A stretch of 64,000 nt of DNA from contig NZ_CP016162.1 in assembly GCF_001941865.1 (NCBI RefSeq), forward strand, positions 1,860,001 through 1,924,000, in the 5' to 3' direction. The notes under the pieces were generated by a model. The model was given only the letters and a program-made list of their open reading frames with translations, did no database searches and was not told the DNA's origin. Shown here piece by piece: positions 18,495 through 28,873 of this stretch; positions within the stretch are counted from its first letter, which is position 1, and each line of letters begins with the position of its first letter. A program made the position numbers and the translations under genes. Origin of the DNA: Pseudomonas alcaliphila JAB1. GTDB taxonomy: Bacteria > Pseudomonadota > Gammaproteobacteria > Pseudomonadales > Pseudomonadaceae.

Positions 18495-18877
18495 GATCGG
18501 CGCGCGGCTTTACCCTGCTCGAAGTGCTGGTGGCCCTGGCCATCTTCGCCCTGATTGCCGCCAGCGTGCTGACTGCCAGCGCACGCAGCGTGCGCACGGC
18601 CAGCCAGCTTGAGAACAAGACCCTGGCCATGTGGGTGGCGGACAACCGACTGACCGAGCTGCAACTGGCCGACACGCCACCGGCTGATGGTCGCGACCAG
18701 GGCCAGGTGGAGTTCGTCGGCCGTCGCTGGTCGTGGCAGAGCGAAATCCAGGCCACCAGTGAGCCGGCCATGCGTCGTGTGACGTTGTGGGTCGCCGCCG
18801 AGGAGCGCGGCGCTTCGGGCGATCTGCGCGAGCGGGCGCAGGTCACGTTGAGTGGTTTCCTGGGGGCGCCGCAGTGA
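18491..18877 (+). CDS. gspI: minor pseudopilin GspI
   Basis: 128 residues. Leader MRSARG, then FTLLEVLVALAIFALIAASV with Glu5, followed by the T2SI domain (ENKTLAMWVADNRLTELQL is the characteristic helix; RRWSWQSEIQ and MRRVTLWV are the strands). It ends VTLSGFLGAPQ. A second coding copy of VTLSGFLGAP lies at 19037-19069, just before gspJ, showing that the 3' end of this gene was rebuilt by a repeat insertion or recombination. Confidence 0.92.
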   Translation: MRSARGFTLLEVLVALAIFALIAASVLTASARSVRTASQLENKTLAMWVADNRLTELQLADTPPADGRDQGQVEFVGRRWSWQSEIQATSEPAMRRVTLWVAAEERGASGDLRERAQVTLSGFLGAPQ

Positions 18878-18885
18878 TTCGTCTG

Positions 18886-18954
18886 CCCTGCAGGCGCGAG
18901 CTCTGCTCGCGAATCCGTGGCGACGCCATTTCGCTCGCGACGCTCGCTCCAGCC
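18886..18954. repeat. REP-like element after gspI
   Basis: Contains GCGCGAGCTCTGCTCGCGAA and a partner CGCTCGCGACGCTCGCTCC, a diverged form of the element at 17917-17983. It is the first half of a 190-bp repeat block separating gspI from gspJ. Confidence 0.7.
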
Positions 18955-18955
18955 C

Positions 18956-19030
18956 GTAGGATGGGCCGGGCGGCGCTCCGCTTCAGCCCACCAACAGCGG
19001 CCAGCCTTGGTGGGCTAAAGCCCACCCTAC
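18956..19030. repeat. GTAGGRTGGGC-type repeat between gspI and gspJ
   Basis: GTAGGATGGGCCGGGCGGCG, then CTCCGCTTCAGCCCACC, and later GGTGGGCTAAAGCCCACCCTAC: nested inverted repeats. The first part is nearly identical to the element at 34191-34231 upstream of aruE, so this is a dispersed family. Confidence 0.75.
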
Positions 19031-19036
19031 CAACTG

Positions 19037-19069
19037 GTGACCCTCAGCGGTTTTCTGGGGGCTCCATGA
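19037..19069 (+). pseudogene. relic of a second gspI 3' end
   Basis: Eleven codons read VTLSGFLGAP-stop, the same peptide that ends GspI at 18842-18871, but at least seven of the ten codons differ by synonymous changes. The TGA (19067-19069) overlaps the gspJ ATG (19066) as ATGA, exactly the coupling seen at the gspH/gspI and gspJ/gspK junctions. This is most simply the ancestral end of gspI, left behind when the block 18842-19036 was acquired. Confidence 0.75.
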
Positions 19070-19740
19070 TGTGTTGGAGCGCTCAGCGCGGCTTTACCCT
19101 GCTCGAGCTGCTGATCGCCATTGCCATCTTCGCCCTGCTGGGCCTGGCCACCTACCGCATGCTCGACAGCGTGCTCAGCGCCGATGCCGTCACCCGCGAG
19201 CACGAACGCCAGTTGCGCGAGTTGACCCGCGCCCTGTCAGCCTTCGAGCGCGATCTGCGCCAGGTGACGGTACGGCCGATTCGCGATGCTTTCGGTGATG
19301 CCCAGCCGGCGCTGCACGGCGATCTGGCTGATGCCACGGCGCTGGAGCTGAGTCGCGTCGGCTGGCGCAACCCGCTCGGCCAACCGCGTGCCGAGGTGCA
19401 GCGGGTGCGTTGGCAGCTCAGTGGTGAACAGTGGCAGCGGCGTTACTGGCGCGTGCTGGATCGCGCGCAGGACAGCACGCCGCAGATCCAGCAGGCGCTC
19501 GATGGCGTCGAGTCGTTGAGCCTGCGTTATCTGGACAAGGACGGCCAGTGGCAGCCTGACTGGCCGCCAGCCAATGCCTCTGGCGACGGTTTGCTCACCG
19601 AGCTGCCGCGCGCTGTGGAACTGCGCCTGCAGCATCGCCGCTATGGCGAACTGCGCCGTCTGCTGCGCCTGCCCGATCTGCCGGCGCAGAACGCTGCCGG
19701 CGCGCCGCCAGAGGATTCTAACGAGGTGCCGCAGTCATGA
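19066..19740 (+). CDS. gspJ: minor pseudopilin GspJ
   Basis: 224 residues from the ATG at 19066 (or 223 from 19069, both after a GGGGG ribosome site). Leader ending SAQRG, then FTLLELLIAIAIFALLGLAT with Glu5. The GspJ domain follows (EHERQLRELTRALSAFERDLRQV is the characteristic helix; the C-terminal part includes RAVELRLQHRRYGELRRLLRL). The frame is open much further upstream through the repeat block, but that stretch is not pilin-like. Stop overlaps gspK as ATGA. Confidence 0.92.
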   Translation: MMCWSAQRGFTLLELLIAIAIFALLGLATYRMLDSVLSADAVTREHERQLRELTRALSAFERDLRQVTVRPIRDAFGDAQPALHGDLADATALELSRVGWRNPLGQPRAEVQRVRWQLSGEQWQRRYWRVLDRAQDSTPQIQQALDGVESLSLRYLDKDGQWQPDWPPANASGDGLLTELPRAVELRLQHRRYGELRRLLRLPDLPAQNAAGAPPEDSNEVPQS

Positions 19741-20708
19741 AGCGGCAGAATGGGGTGGCGTTGATCACCGTGCTGCTGGTGGTCGCCGTGGTCACGGTGG
19801 TGTGTGCCGGGCTGATCGCCCGTCAGCAGCTGTCGATCCGCAGCAGCGCCAACCAGTTGCACGTGACCCAGGCCTGGCACTACGCCCTGGGCGGCGAGAC
19901 GCTGGCCAAGGCGATGCTCGAGCGCGACTTGCGCCGTGGCGATCCACGTCAGCCGGTTGATCACCTGCTGGAACCTTGGGCCAGGCCGTTGACGTTCCCG
20001 CTGGATGAAGGCGGCGAGCTACGGGTACGCATCGTCGACCCCAACGGCCGCTTGAACCTCAACAGCCTGGTGCGCCAGGGGCGGCCCAACGAGCTGGCGG
20101 TGCTGCGCCTGCGCCGCCTGCTGTTGCGTCTGGGCATCGATAAACCCTATGCCGAGCGCTTGCTGGACTGGCTCGATAGCGACAGTGAGTTGCAGGGCGG
20201 CAATGGCGCCGAGGACGGCCAGTACCTGCTGGCGACACCGCCTTATCGCACGGCCAATCGCGAGATCACCGACGTGTCCGAGCTGCGCCTGCTGCTGGAG
20301 ATGGAGGAGGCCGACTATCGCCGCCTGCGGCCTTTCGTCAGTGCGCTGCCGAGCGAGGCGTTGCTTAACGTCAACACCGCCAGCGCGATGGTGCTCTCCA
20401 GCCTGTCCGACGGATTGAGTCCGGATGCGGCCCTGGCCCTGATCGCCGGGCGTGGTGACGAGGGGTATCTCAGCCCGGCCGCTTTTGCCGCTCAGCCTGC
20501 ACTCGCCGGGTTGGGCGAGCAGGTGGTGCAGGGGTTGGCGGTCGGCAGCCGGTATTTCGAGGTGTTCAGCGAGGTGAACCTGGGTGAACGCCGGGTGGTA
20601 TTGCGTAGCCTGCTGCAGCGCAGCAATGATGGCCAGGTCAGTGTCCTGGCGCGTGATCTGGGGCAGGGCGGTATGCCGCCACGGCCCATCGAGGAAGAAC
20701 AAGAATGA
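19737..20708 (+). CDS. gspK: minor pseudopilin GspK
   Basis: 323 residues. Leader MKRQNG, then VALITVLLVVAVVTVVCAGL without Glu5, as expected for GspK, which caps the pseudopilus tip. The large globular insert has two helix-hairpin-helix-like alpha domains (DPNGRLNLNSLV, ERLLDWLDSDSE, LLNVNTASAMVLSSLSDGLS) and the conserved DGQYL-TPPYRTANREITDVSELRLL segment with calcium-site acidic residues. Stop overlaps gspL as ATGA. Confidence 0.93.
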   Translation: MKRQNGVALITVLLVVAVVTVVCAGLIARQQLSIRSSANQLHVTQAWHYALGGETLAKAMLERDLRRGDPRQPVDHLLEPWARPLTFPLDEGGELRVRIVDPNGRLNLNSLVRQGRPNELAVLRLRRLLLRLGIDKPYAERLLDWLDSDSELQGGNGAEDGQYLLATPPYRTANREITDVSELRLLLEMEEADYRRLRPFVSALPSEALLNVNTASAMVLSSLSDGLSPDAALALIAGRGDEGYLSPAAFAAQPALAGLGEQVVQGLAVGSRYFEVFSEVNLGERRVVLRSLLQRSNDGQVSVLARDLGQGGMPPRPIEEEQE

Positions 20709-21844
20709 ACCCGACATGGATATTCCTGCCGCCTGAGACGTGCCACGCACTCTCAGCGGATCTACCCGTGCAGCGCGTTACGGCGGATGACAGTCGCGCC
20801 TTGAGCCTGGCCGAGGCATTGGCCGATTTGCCGGCACACTGGGAGCTGGTGCTGCCGGTAGAGGCGGTCACCGCCTGCGCCGTGCAACTGCCGACGCAGA
20901 AGGCGCGCTGGATGCGTCAGGCGTTGCCGTTCGCGGTGGAGGAACTGCTGGCCGAAGAGGTCGAGTTGATGCACCTGGCGCTGGGTGAGCAACTGGCCGA
21001 TGGCCGTCACCGCGTCTATGCGCTGCGCGCCAGTTGGCTGCGCGAGTGCCTGGCCCTGTGCGCGGCGCAACCGCCGCAGGCGATTCGCGTCGATGCCGAT
21101 CTGCTGCCACGCCAGGGCAGTCAGCTGCTCTGGTTGCAGTCGCGCTGGTTGCTCGGTGGCGAGGCGCCCTGGCGCCTGGCTTTGCAGACTGAGGACTGGC
21201 CAGCGCTGGCAGGCCGTTGCCCATCGCCATGCATCGCCAGTGCGCCAGCTGGGCAGGTGCTGCCCGAGCCGGTGGATGAGGTGCATCTGCTGGAGGACGC
21301 GCATCAATGGCTGGTGCATCAGGGCAACGGCGTCGATCTGGCTCAGGGGGAGTTCGCCCTGCGCCAGAGTGGTGACAGTTGGCGGCGTTGGCGCCCGCTG
21401 GCGGGGGTGTTGGCACTGTGCCTCGTGCTGCAGTGGGGCTTCAATTTCGCGCAGGGCTGGTACCTGCAGCGCGAAGCCGATGCTTATGCCGCGTCCAGCG
21501 AGGCGCTGTACCGCGAGTTGTTTCCTCAGGACAGCAAGCTGATCAACCTGCGTGCGCAGTTCGATCAACATCTGGCGCAGTCCACGGGCGGCGATAGTCC
21601 GGTGCTGGGCCTGCTGGCCGAAGTAGCGGCGGCGCTGCAGGCCGATGGCGCAGCGTTGGTGCAGGTCAATCAGCTCGATTACAGCGCGACTCGTGGCGAT
21701 CTGTCGTTGCAATTGCAGGCGCCGGGTTTTGCCGAGCTGGAGCGTTTGCGTGAGCGTCTGGAGGAATCCGGCCTGTCGGTGCAGATGGGCTCGGCCAGCC
21801 GTGAAGCCGAGGGCGTCAGTGCACGCGTGGTGATAGGAGGATGA
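20705..21844 (+). CDS. gspL: type II secretion protein GspL
   Basis: 379 residues. An N-terminal cytoplasmic actin-like domain (about 1-220, including LPTQKARWMRQALPFAVEEL) recruits GspE. One membrane segment lies near 230-250 (LAGVLALCLVLQWGFNFAQG), then a periplasmic ferredoxin-like domain (DGAALVQVNQLDYSATRGDL to RLEESGLSVQMGSAS) pairs with GspM. Overlaps gspM by 4 bp. Confidence 0.92.
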   Translation: MNPTWIFLPPETCHALSADLPVQRVTADDSRALSLAEALADLPAHWELVLPVEAVTACAVQLPTQKARWMRQALPFAVEELLAEEVELMHLALGEQLADGRHRVYALRASWLRECLALCAAQPPQAIRVDADLLPRQGSQLLWLQSRWLLGGEAPWRLALQTEDWPALAGRCPSPCIASAPAGQVLPEPVDEVHLLEDAHQWLVHQGNGVDLAQGEFALRQSGDSWRRWRPLAGVLALCLVLQWGFNFAQGWYLQREADAYAASSEALYRELFPQDSKLINLRAQFDQHLAQSTGGDSPVLGLLAEVAAALQADGAALVQVNQLDYSATRGDLSLQLQAPGFAELERLRERLEESGLSVQMGSASREAEGVSARVVIGG

Positions 21845-22371
21845 TGGGCATGTCGAGGACGGGGTTGAGCGAAAGTCTGCAACTGCACTGGCAGCGCTCA
21901 CCGCTGGCGCAACGCTGGCAAACGCTGCCGGCACGTGATCGTCTGGCACTCGTGGCGCTGAGCGTTTTCCTGCTGTTGGTGCTGTTCTATCTGGCGTTGT
22001 GGCAGCCGGTGCAGCGTCAGGCTCAGGCCGCGCGTGCCGCGTTCGAAGAGCAGCGCGCCCTGTACGCCTATATGCAGAGCCGTGCGCCACAGGTGCAGGG
22101 GCGCGACCTGCAGCCACGCGCCAGCCTCGACCCGGCGCGCCTGCAGGGGGTGGTCACGGCAAGTGCCGCCGAGCAGGGCCTGGTGATCGAGCGTCTGGAT
22201 ACCGAGGGCTTCGGCGCGGTGCAGGTCAACCTGCAGCCAGTGGCATTCGCCCAGTTGCTGCGCTGGATTCAGACGTTGGAGGGGCAGGGCGTGCGCATCG
22301 AGGAAGCCGGGCTGGACCGCGCCGAGGAAAATCGCGTGACTGCGCGGCTCAGCTTGCGTGTGGGCGATTGA
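21841..22371 (+). CDS. gspM: type II secretion protein GspM
   Basis: 176 residues. Short cytoplasmic N-terminus, membrane helix near 40-60 (LALVALSVFLLLVLFYLALW), a helical linker and a ferredoxin-like periplasmic domain (AEQGLVIERLDTEGFGAVQV, FAQLLRWIQTLEGQGVRIEEAGLDR). Last gene of the operon; no gspN or prepilin peptidase follows. Confidence 0.92.
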   Translation: MMGMSRTGLSESLQLHWQRSPLAQRWQTLPARDRLALVALSVFLLLVLFYLALWQPVQRQAQAARAAFEEQRALYAYMQSRAPQVQGRDLQPRASLDPARLQGVVTASAAEQGLVIERLDTEGFGAVQVNLQPVAFAQLLRWIQTLEGQGVRIEEAGLDRAEENRVTARLSLRVGD

Positions 22372-22400
22372 TCTGGTGCATTTATTGACAAGTACTCCCG

Positions 22401-22463
22401 TCACTCCCACGCAGGCGGGAGTCTAGGTGGCCCCTGGGTTCCCGCTACGCGGGAATGACGGTT
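22401..22463. repeat. paired REP-like hairpins after gspM
   Basis: ACTCCCACGCAGGCGGGAGT and TTCCCGCTACGCGGGAATGA are two short hairpins in inverted relation, 16 bases apart, the common CGCGGGAATGAC genomic repeat. They may end or stabilise the gsp transcript. The rest of 22464-22775 is about 310 bp without a supported gene; it has small stems (for example AACGCCCA/TGGGCGTT at about 22657-22681) and then becomes AT-rich. Confidence 0.65.
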
Positions 22464-22775
22464 GCTCCATGAAGTAATGGCGCTTGTTTCGCGGGGTAAC
22501 GACGGCTGTTGCATGGAATGTTCTCGCGGTGCGCGCGGCGCACCCTGCGATTTGCATGGCGTCGCGGTAACAGCGCGCACCCGATTGGGCGGTTAGGGAA
22601 CGTCGCTGCCCTGATAAGGTGCCGTCAGTGGCGCCATGGAAAACCACGAAGTGGCTCCAACGCCCATGTTTTGGGCGTTATATGGTTTATGGCCTGAGTA
22701 TTGCTATAGATATCTGTTTAGCCTTTTCTGCTTGATCACTCCTTTTACGGGCTGTCAATATCTGCCGCCGGCACT

Positions 22776-22839
22776 TCCTGTGCTTCTGTAATTAGTTGTC
22801 GCATTGAGGAAATATCGCCTCATTGCCTGCCGCTAGAAT
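22776..22839 (+). promoter_or_regulatory. aotJ promoter with ArgR-type half-sites
   Basis: TGTCGC at 22797-22802, eight bases, then AA fits the published P. aeruginosa ArgR half-site TGTCGC-N8-AA-N5 exactly. A weaker half-site (TCCTGT-N8-AA) starts exactly 21 bp upstream at 22776, the spacing expected for a tandem pair. TAGAAT at 22834-22839 is a good -10 box with no -35 box of its own. The strong half-site starts 37 bp before this -10 box, as it does at aruC. Confidence 0.7.
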
Positions 22840-22968
22840 GCCGCACACCCAGCCAAGGCCCCTTTGTCGCTCGTCCACCACGACAGCGCAGCACCGCCTT
22901 CTACAATCCTTAAAAGGCCCGGGCCCCTCACTGCCATCGATGTCATACCCAATTCGAAGGAGCAAAGA

Positions 22969-23742
22969 ATGAAGAAGATCGCACTGCTTGGCGCCCTGGC
23001 GCTGTCCCTGATGTCGCCCCTGGCCATGGCCGAGAAGCCGCTGCGCATTGGCATCGAGGCGGCCTACCCGCCCTTCGCATTCAAGACTCCTGATGGCCAG
23101 ATTGCCGGCTTCGACTACGACATCGGCAACGCCCTGTGCGAAGAGATGAAGGTCGAGTGCAAGTGGATCGAACAGGAGTTCGATGGCCTGATTCCGGCCC
23201 TGAAAGTGCGCAAGTTCGACGCCGTGCTGTCTTCCATGTCGATCACCGAAGACCGCAAGAAGTCCGTGGACTTCACTGGCAAGTACTACGCCACGCCGGC
23301 CAAGCTGGCGATGAAGGCCGGTACCGAGATCAAGGACCCGCTGGTCGACCTGAAAGGCAAGAAGATCGGCGTGCAGCGCTCGTCCGTATATGACCGCTAC
23401 GCCACCGACATCTTCGCCCCGGCTGGCGCCGAAGTCGTGCGCTACAGCTCGCAGAACGAAGTGTTCCTGGACATGCAGTCCGGCCGCCTGGACGCCACCC
23501 TGGCCGATTCGGTGAACATCGATGACGGTTTCCTCAAGACCGACGCAGGCAAGGGCTTCGCGTTCGCCGGCCCGGACTTCACCGACGTGAAGTACTTTGG
23601 CGAAGGTCAGGGCATCGCCGTGCGCAAGGGTGACAAGGCACTGGCCGACAAGATCAGCGCCGCTATCCTGGCCATCCGCGCCAACGGCAAATACAAGGAA
23701 GTGCAGGACAAGTACTTCGACTTCGACGTTTACGGCGAGTAA
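22969..23742 (+). CDS. aotJ: arginine/ornithine ABC transporter periplasmic binding protein
   Basis: 257 residues with a signal peptide ([21 protein letters not shown]) and a type 2 periplasmic binding fold of the polar amino-acid family ([54 protein letters not shown]). The ribosome site AAGGAG is 7 bases before the ATG. Its place before permease, ATPase and argR genes matches the aot operon of P. aeruginosa. A terminator-like hairpin follows the gene, so it is probably made in excess over the permease. Confidence 0.93.
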   Translation: MKKIALLGALALSLMSPLAMAEKPLRIGIEAAYPPFAFKTPDGQIAGFDYDIGNALCEEMKVECKWIEQEFDGLIPALKVRKFDAVLSSMSITEDRKKSVDFTGKYYATPAKLAMKAGTEIKDPLVDLKGKKIGVQRSSVYDRYATDIFAPAGAEVVRYSSQNEVFLDMQSGRLDATLADSVNIDDGFLKTDAGKGFAFAGPDFTDVKYFGEGQGIAVRKGDKALADKISAAILAIRANGKYKEVQDKYFDFDVYGE

Positions 23743-23753
23743 GCGTCCCGGGC

Positions 23754-23794
23754 AAAAAAGTGGCACAACCTGAAAAGGTTGGTGCCACTTTTTT
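23754..23794 (+). terminator. intrinsic terminator/attenuator between aotJ and aotQ
   Basis: AAAAAAGTGGCAC-AACCT, loop GAAA, AGGTTGGTGCCACTTTTTT: about 17 paired bases with one bulge and a T-run. As it lies inside the operon it should leak, giving high aotJ and lower downstream expression. Confidence 0.85.
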
Positions 23795-23918
23795 CTTGGT
23801 TCTGCGGAGTCGGTTCTTGTTGGCTTTGGCTGAATGCCAACCGTACGACCCGTCGCGTGAGCGACGTGAATTTTCTTTGTGCTAGGCGGCGCCTGGGGTG
23901 CCTGAGAGGTATTAGCGC

Positions 23919-24608
23919 ATGCTTCAAGGCTACGGCTCGACCATTCTCGATGGTGCCTGGCTCACCCTGCTTCTGGCGCTGACGTCCATGGCAGTGGCGA
24001 TCTTCCTCGGCCTGCTGGGTGCGGCCTTTCGTCTGTCGCCGATCCGCTGGCTGGCGGCGTTGGGTGATACCTACGCCACGGTGATTCGCGGGATTCCCGA
24101 CCTGGTGCTGATCCTGCTGATCTTTTACGGCGGCCAGGATATGGTGAACCGTATCGCACCGATGCTCGGCTATGACGATTACATCGACATCAACCCCTTC
24201 GTCGCTGGCGTGTTCACCATGGGCTTCATCTTCGGTGCCTATCTGTCGGAAACCTTCCGTGGCGCCTTCATGGCGATCCCCAAGGGGCAGGCGGAAGCCG
24301 GTGCAGCCTATGGCATGAGCGGGATGCAGGTGTTCTTCCGCATTCTCGTGCCGCAGATGATCCGTTTCGCCATTCCCGGTTTCACCAATAACTGGCTGGT
24401 GCTGACCAAGGCCACCGCGCTGATTTCCGTGGTCGGCCTGCAGGACATGATGTTCAAGGCCAAGAGCGCGGCCGACGCGACGCGTGAGCCGTTCACCTTC
24501 TACCTGGCGGTGGCGGGGCTGTATCTGGTGCTGACCAGCGTTTCCTTGCTGGCGCTGCGTTTCCTCGAGAAGCGCTACTCGGTGGGTACCAAGGTGGCTG
24601 ACCTATGA
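23919..24608 (+). CDS. aotQ: arginine/ornithine ABC transporter permease AotQ
   Basis: 229 residues, a HisQ-type permease with about five membrane helices. The EAA loop GAFMAIPKGQAEAGAAYGMSG contacts the ATPase. The conserved N-terminal GAWLTLLLALTSMAVAIFLG pattern marks the polar amino-acid uptake family. Overlaps aotM by 4 bp (ATGA), indicating coupled translation. Confidence 0.9.
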   Translation: MLQGYGSTILDGAWLTLLLALTSMAVAIFLGLLGAAFRLSPIRWLAALGDTYATVIRGIPDLVLILLIFYGGQDMVNRIAPMLGYDDYIDINPFVAGVFTMGFIFGAYLSETFRGAFMAIPKGQAEAGAAYGMSGMQVFFRILVPQMIRFAIPGFTNNWLVLTKATALISVVGLQDMMFKAKSAADATREPFTFYLAVAGLYLVLTSVSLLALRFLEKRYSVGTKVADL

Positions 24609-25303
24609 TCTTCGACTATCAAATGATCTGGGAGAACCTGCCGCTGTACTGGGGCGGCGTGCTGGTCACCCTGAAAATCCTGCTGATCTCCCTGGCGTTC
24701 GGCCTCAGCCTGGCGCTGCCACTGGCACTGATGCGGGTGTCGAAATCGCCCTGGGTCAACTTCCCGGCCTGGCTCTACACCTACGTGATTCGCGGCACAC
24801 CGATGCTGGTGCAGCTGTTTCTGATCTATTACGGGCTGGCCCAGTTCGAGTTCATTCGTGACAGCTTCATGTGGCCGTATTTCTCCAGCGCGACCTTCTG
24901 CGCCTGCCTGGCGTTTGCCATCAACACCAGCGCCTACACTGCAGAAATCCTCGCTGGCAGCCTCAAGGCCACGCCGCCCGGCGAGATCGAGGCGGCCAAG
25001 GCCATGGGCATGTCGCGCAGCAAGCTGTATCGGCGCATCCTCCTGCCGTCGGCGCTGCGCCGGGCGCTGCCGCAGTACAGCAACGAAGTGATCATGATGC
25101 TGCACACCACCTCGCTGGCCTCGATCGTGACCCTGATCGACATCACCGGTGCCGCGCGCACCGTCAGTTCGCAGTACTACATGCCGTTCGAGGCCTTCAT
25201 CACTGCCGGCCTGTTCTACCTGGCGCTGACCTTCATCCTGGTACGCCTGTTCAAGCTGGCCGAGCGCCGCTGGCTGGCCTACATGGCCCCGCGCAAGGGC
25301 TGA
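24605..25303 (+). CDS. aotM: arginine/ornithine ABC transporter permease AotM
   Basis: 232 residues, a HisM-type partner of AotQ. The N-terminal GVLVTLKILLISLAFGLSL helix and the EAA loop LAGSLKATPPGEIEAAKAMG are present, with VIRGTPMLVQLFLIYYG typical of the family. In P. aeruginosa an extra gene, aotO, separates aotM from aotP; here aotP starts within 5 bp, so aotO is absent. Confidence 0.9.
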   Translation: MIFDYQMIWENLPLYWGGVLVTLKILLISLAFGLSLALPLALMRVSKSPWVNFPAWLYTYVIRGTPMLVQLFLIYYGLAQFEFIRDSFMWPYFSSATFCACLAFAINTSAYTAEILAGSLKATPPGEIEAAKAMGMSRSKLYRRILLPSALRRALPQYSNEVIMMLHTTSLASIVTLIDITGAARTVSSQYYMPFEAFITAGLFYLALTFILVRLFKLAERRWLAYMAPRKG

Positions 25304-25307
25304 TGCC

Positions 25308-26096
<789 letters not shown>

Positions 26097-26151
26097 TAAG
26101 AAGCTAGACTTCGCACTTAACTGGTGCGTTGAACCCACTGAATAGACACTA

Positions 26152-27132
26152 ATGACTCCCCATCGAATCGGCTTTTTGTACTGGCCCGGCACCAAGGCCC
26201 TGACCCTGTCCCTGGCGGAGGAGGCCCTGCGTGTCGCCCAGCGCGTGCATCCGGAAGTGCTGTACGAGCTGGTGTTCCTCCAGGCCGAGCCGCTGGCTGC
26301 GGGTGACTGGCGTCTGCCGGGCGAGCCCTGGGCCGGGCATCTGGAAGGGTTGGACAAGCTGTTCCTGTTGGCCGATGCGCCGCCAGCGCAGGTTTCTGCG
26401 GGGCTGGCGGCGGCGCTCAAGCAGCAGGTGCGCAGTGGTTGTGTGATTGGCGGGCTGTCTGCCGGGGTCTATCCGCTGGCTCAGCTCGGTTTGCTCGATG
26501 GTTATCGCGCGGCAGTGCACTGGCGCTGGCAGGACGATTTCGCCGAGCGTTTCCCCAAGGTCATTGCCACCAGCCATCTGTTCGATTGGGATCGCGACCG
26601 GCTGACTGCCTGTGGTGGCTTGGCCGTGCTCGATCTGCTGCTGGCGGTGCTGGCGCGCGATCACGGCGCCGAGCTGGCCGGTGCGGTGAGCGAGGAGTTG
26701 GTAGTCGAGCGCATTCGCGAGGGCGGTGAGCGTCAGCGCATTCCGCTGCAGAATCGCCTCGGCTCCAGCCATCCGAAGCTGACCCAGGCCGTGCTGCTGA
26801 TGGAAGCCAACATCGAGGAGCCGCTGACCACCGACGAGATCGCCCAGCACGTGTGCGTCTCGCGTCGTCAGCTCGAACGCATCTTCAAGCAGTACCTCAA
26901 CCGCGTGCCCAGCCAGTATTACCTGGAACTGCGCCTGAACAAGGCACGCCAGCTGCTGATGCAGACCAGCAAGTCGATCATCCAGATCGGCCTGTCCTGC
27001 GGCTTCTCCTCGGGGCCGCACTTCTCCAGCGCCTACCGCAACTTCTTCGGCGCCACGCCGCGCGACGATCGCAACCAACGCCGCAGCAACAGCCCCTTCG
27101 AGCTGACGTCGACGCCGGTCGAGCGCGGTTGA
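26152..27132 (+). CDS. argR: arginine-responsive AraC-family regulator ArgR
   Basis: 326 residues. The N-terminal part has a class I glutamine amidotransferase-like fold (ligand domain; SGCVIGGLSAGVYPLAQLG), and the C-terminal AraC HTH pair is clear (PLTTDEIAQHVCVSRRQLER and SIIQIGLSCGFSSGPHFSSA). This is the pseudomonad ArgR, which activates aot and aru in the presence of arginine. It is not the hexameric ArgR of enterics. Co-transcription with aot plus ArgR sites at aotJ implies autoregulation. Gap to aotP is 55 bp without a clear promoter. Confidence 0.93.
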   Translation: MTPHRIGFLYWPGTKALTLSLAEEALRVAQRVHPEVLYELVFLQAEPLAAGDWRLPGEPWAGHLEGLDKLFLLADAPPAQVSAGLAAALKQQVRSGCVIGGLSAGVYPLAQLGLLDGYRAAVHWRWQDDFAERFPKVIATSHLFDWDRDRLTACGGLAVLDLLLAVLARDHGAELAGAVSEELVVERIREGGERQRIPLQNRLGSSHPKLTQAVLLMEANIEEPLTTDEIAQHVCVSRRQLERIFKQYLNRVPSQYYLELRLNKARQLLMQTSKSIIQIGLSCGFSSGPHFSSAYRNFFGATPRDDRNQRRSNSPFELTSTPVERG

Positions 27133-27140
27133 TCCGTCTT

Positions 27141-27208
27141 GTAGGAGCGAGCTCTGCTCGCGAACCGGGGGGTAACGCCAAAGCTTCGCGAGCAGAGCTC
27201 GCTCCTAC
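27141..27208. repeat. REP-like doublet downstream of argR
   Basis: GTAGGAGCGAGCTCTGCTCGCG ... CGCGAGCAGAGCTCGCTCCTAC, 22-base arms around a spacer of about 24 bases. Same family as 17917-17983. It begins 8 bp after the argR stop. Confidence 0.85.
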
Positions 27209-27217
27209 ACTGCAGTA

Positions 27218-27272
27218 AGCCCGGATGAAATCCGGGGCGATCGGGTGTCAGTCCCGGATTGCATCCGGGCTA
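27218..27272. repeat. AGCCCGGAT-type inverted repeat
   Basis: AGCCCGGATGAAATCCGGGG ... CCCGGATTGCATCCGGGCTA: each arm is itself palindromic, and the two arms are in inverted relation. Same family as 35269-35328, 58196-58255 and 58353-58412. Confidence 0.8.
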
Positions 27273-27377
27273 CGCAGGCAGGACTTTCGATACTGACCGG
27301 TCAGCCTGCGGAGAATTTTTCCAGCGGTGTGCTCCAGGCGGCGATCTGCGATTAAACTGCGCCTTTCCGACGCTTTC

Positions 27378-28764
<1,387 letters not shown>

Positions 28765-28781
28765 GTCCTTGCTGACTTGCT

Positions 28782-28827
28782 GTGGGAGGCGCTTCAGCCG
28801 CGACAATCGCCGCTTAAGCGCCTCCCA
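28782..28827. repeat. REP-like hairpin between aruC and aruF
   Basis: GTGGGAGGCGCTTCAGCCGC paired imperfectly with CGCTTAAGCGCCTCCCA. The same GTGGGAGGCGCTT module lies inside phnN at 60739. Confidence 0.8.
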
Positions 28828-28873
28828 GGCTGGCTACGAATCTTGCAGCTTCCGTATTTAGAAGGAGTGACCC

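Noticed and set aside
22480..22775. A small RNA or riboswitch between gspM and aotJ
   Set aside because: Some short stems are present, but there is no terminator with a T-run, no promoter and no recognisable class.
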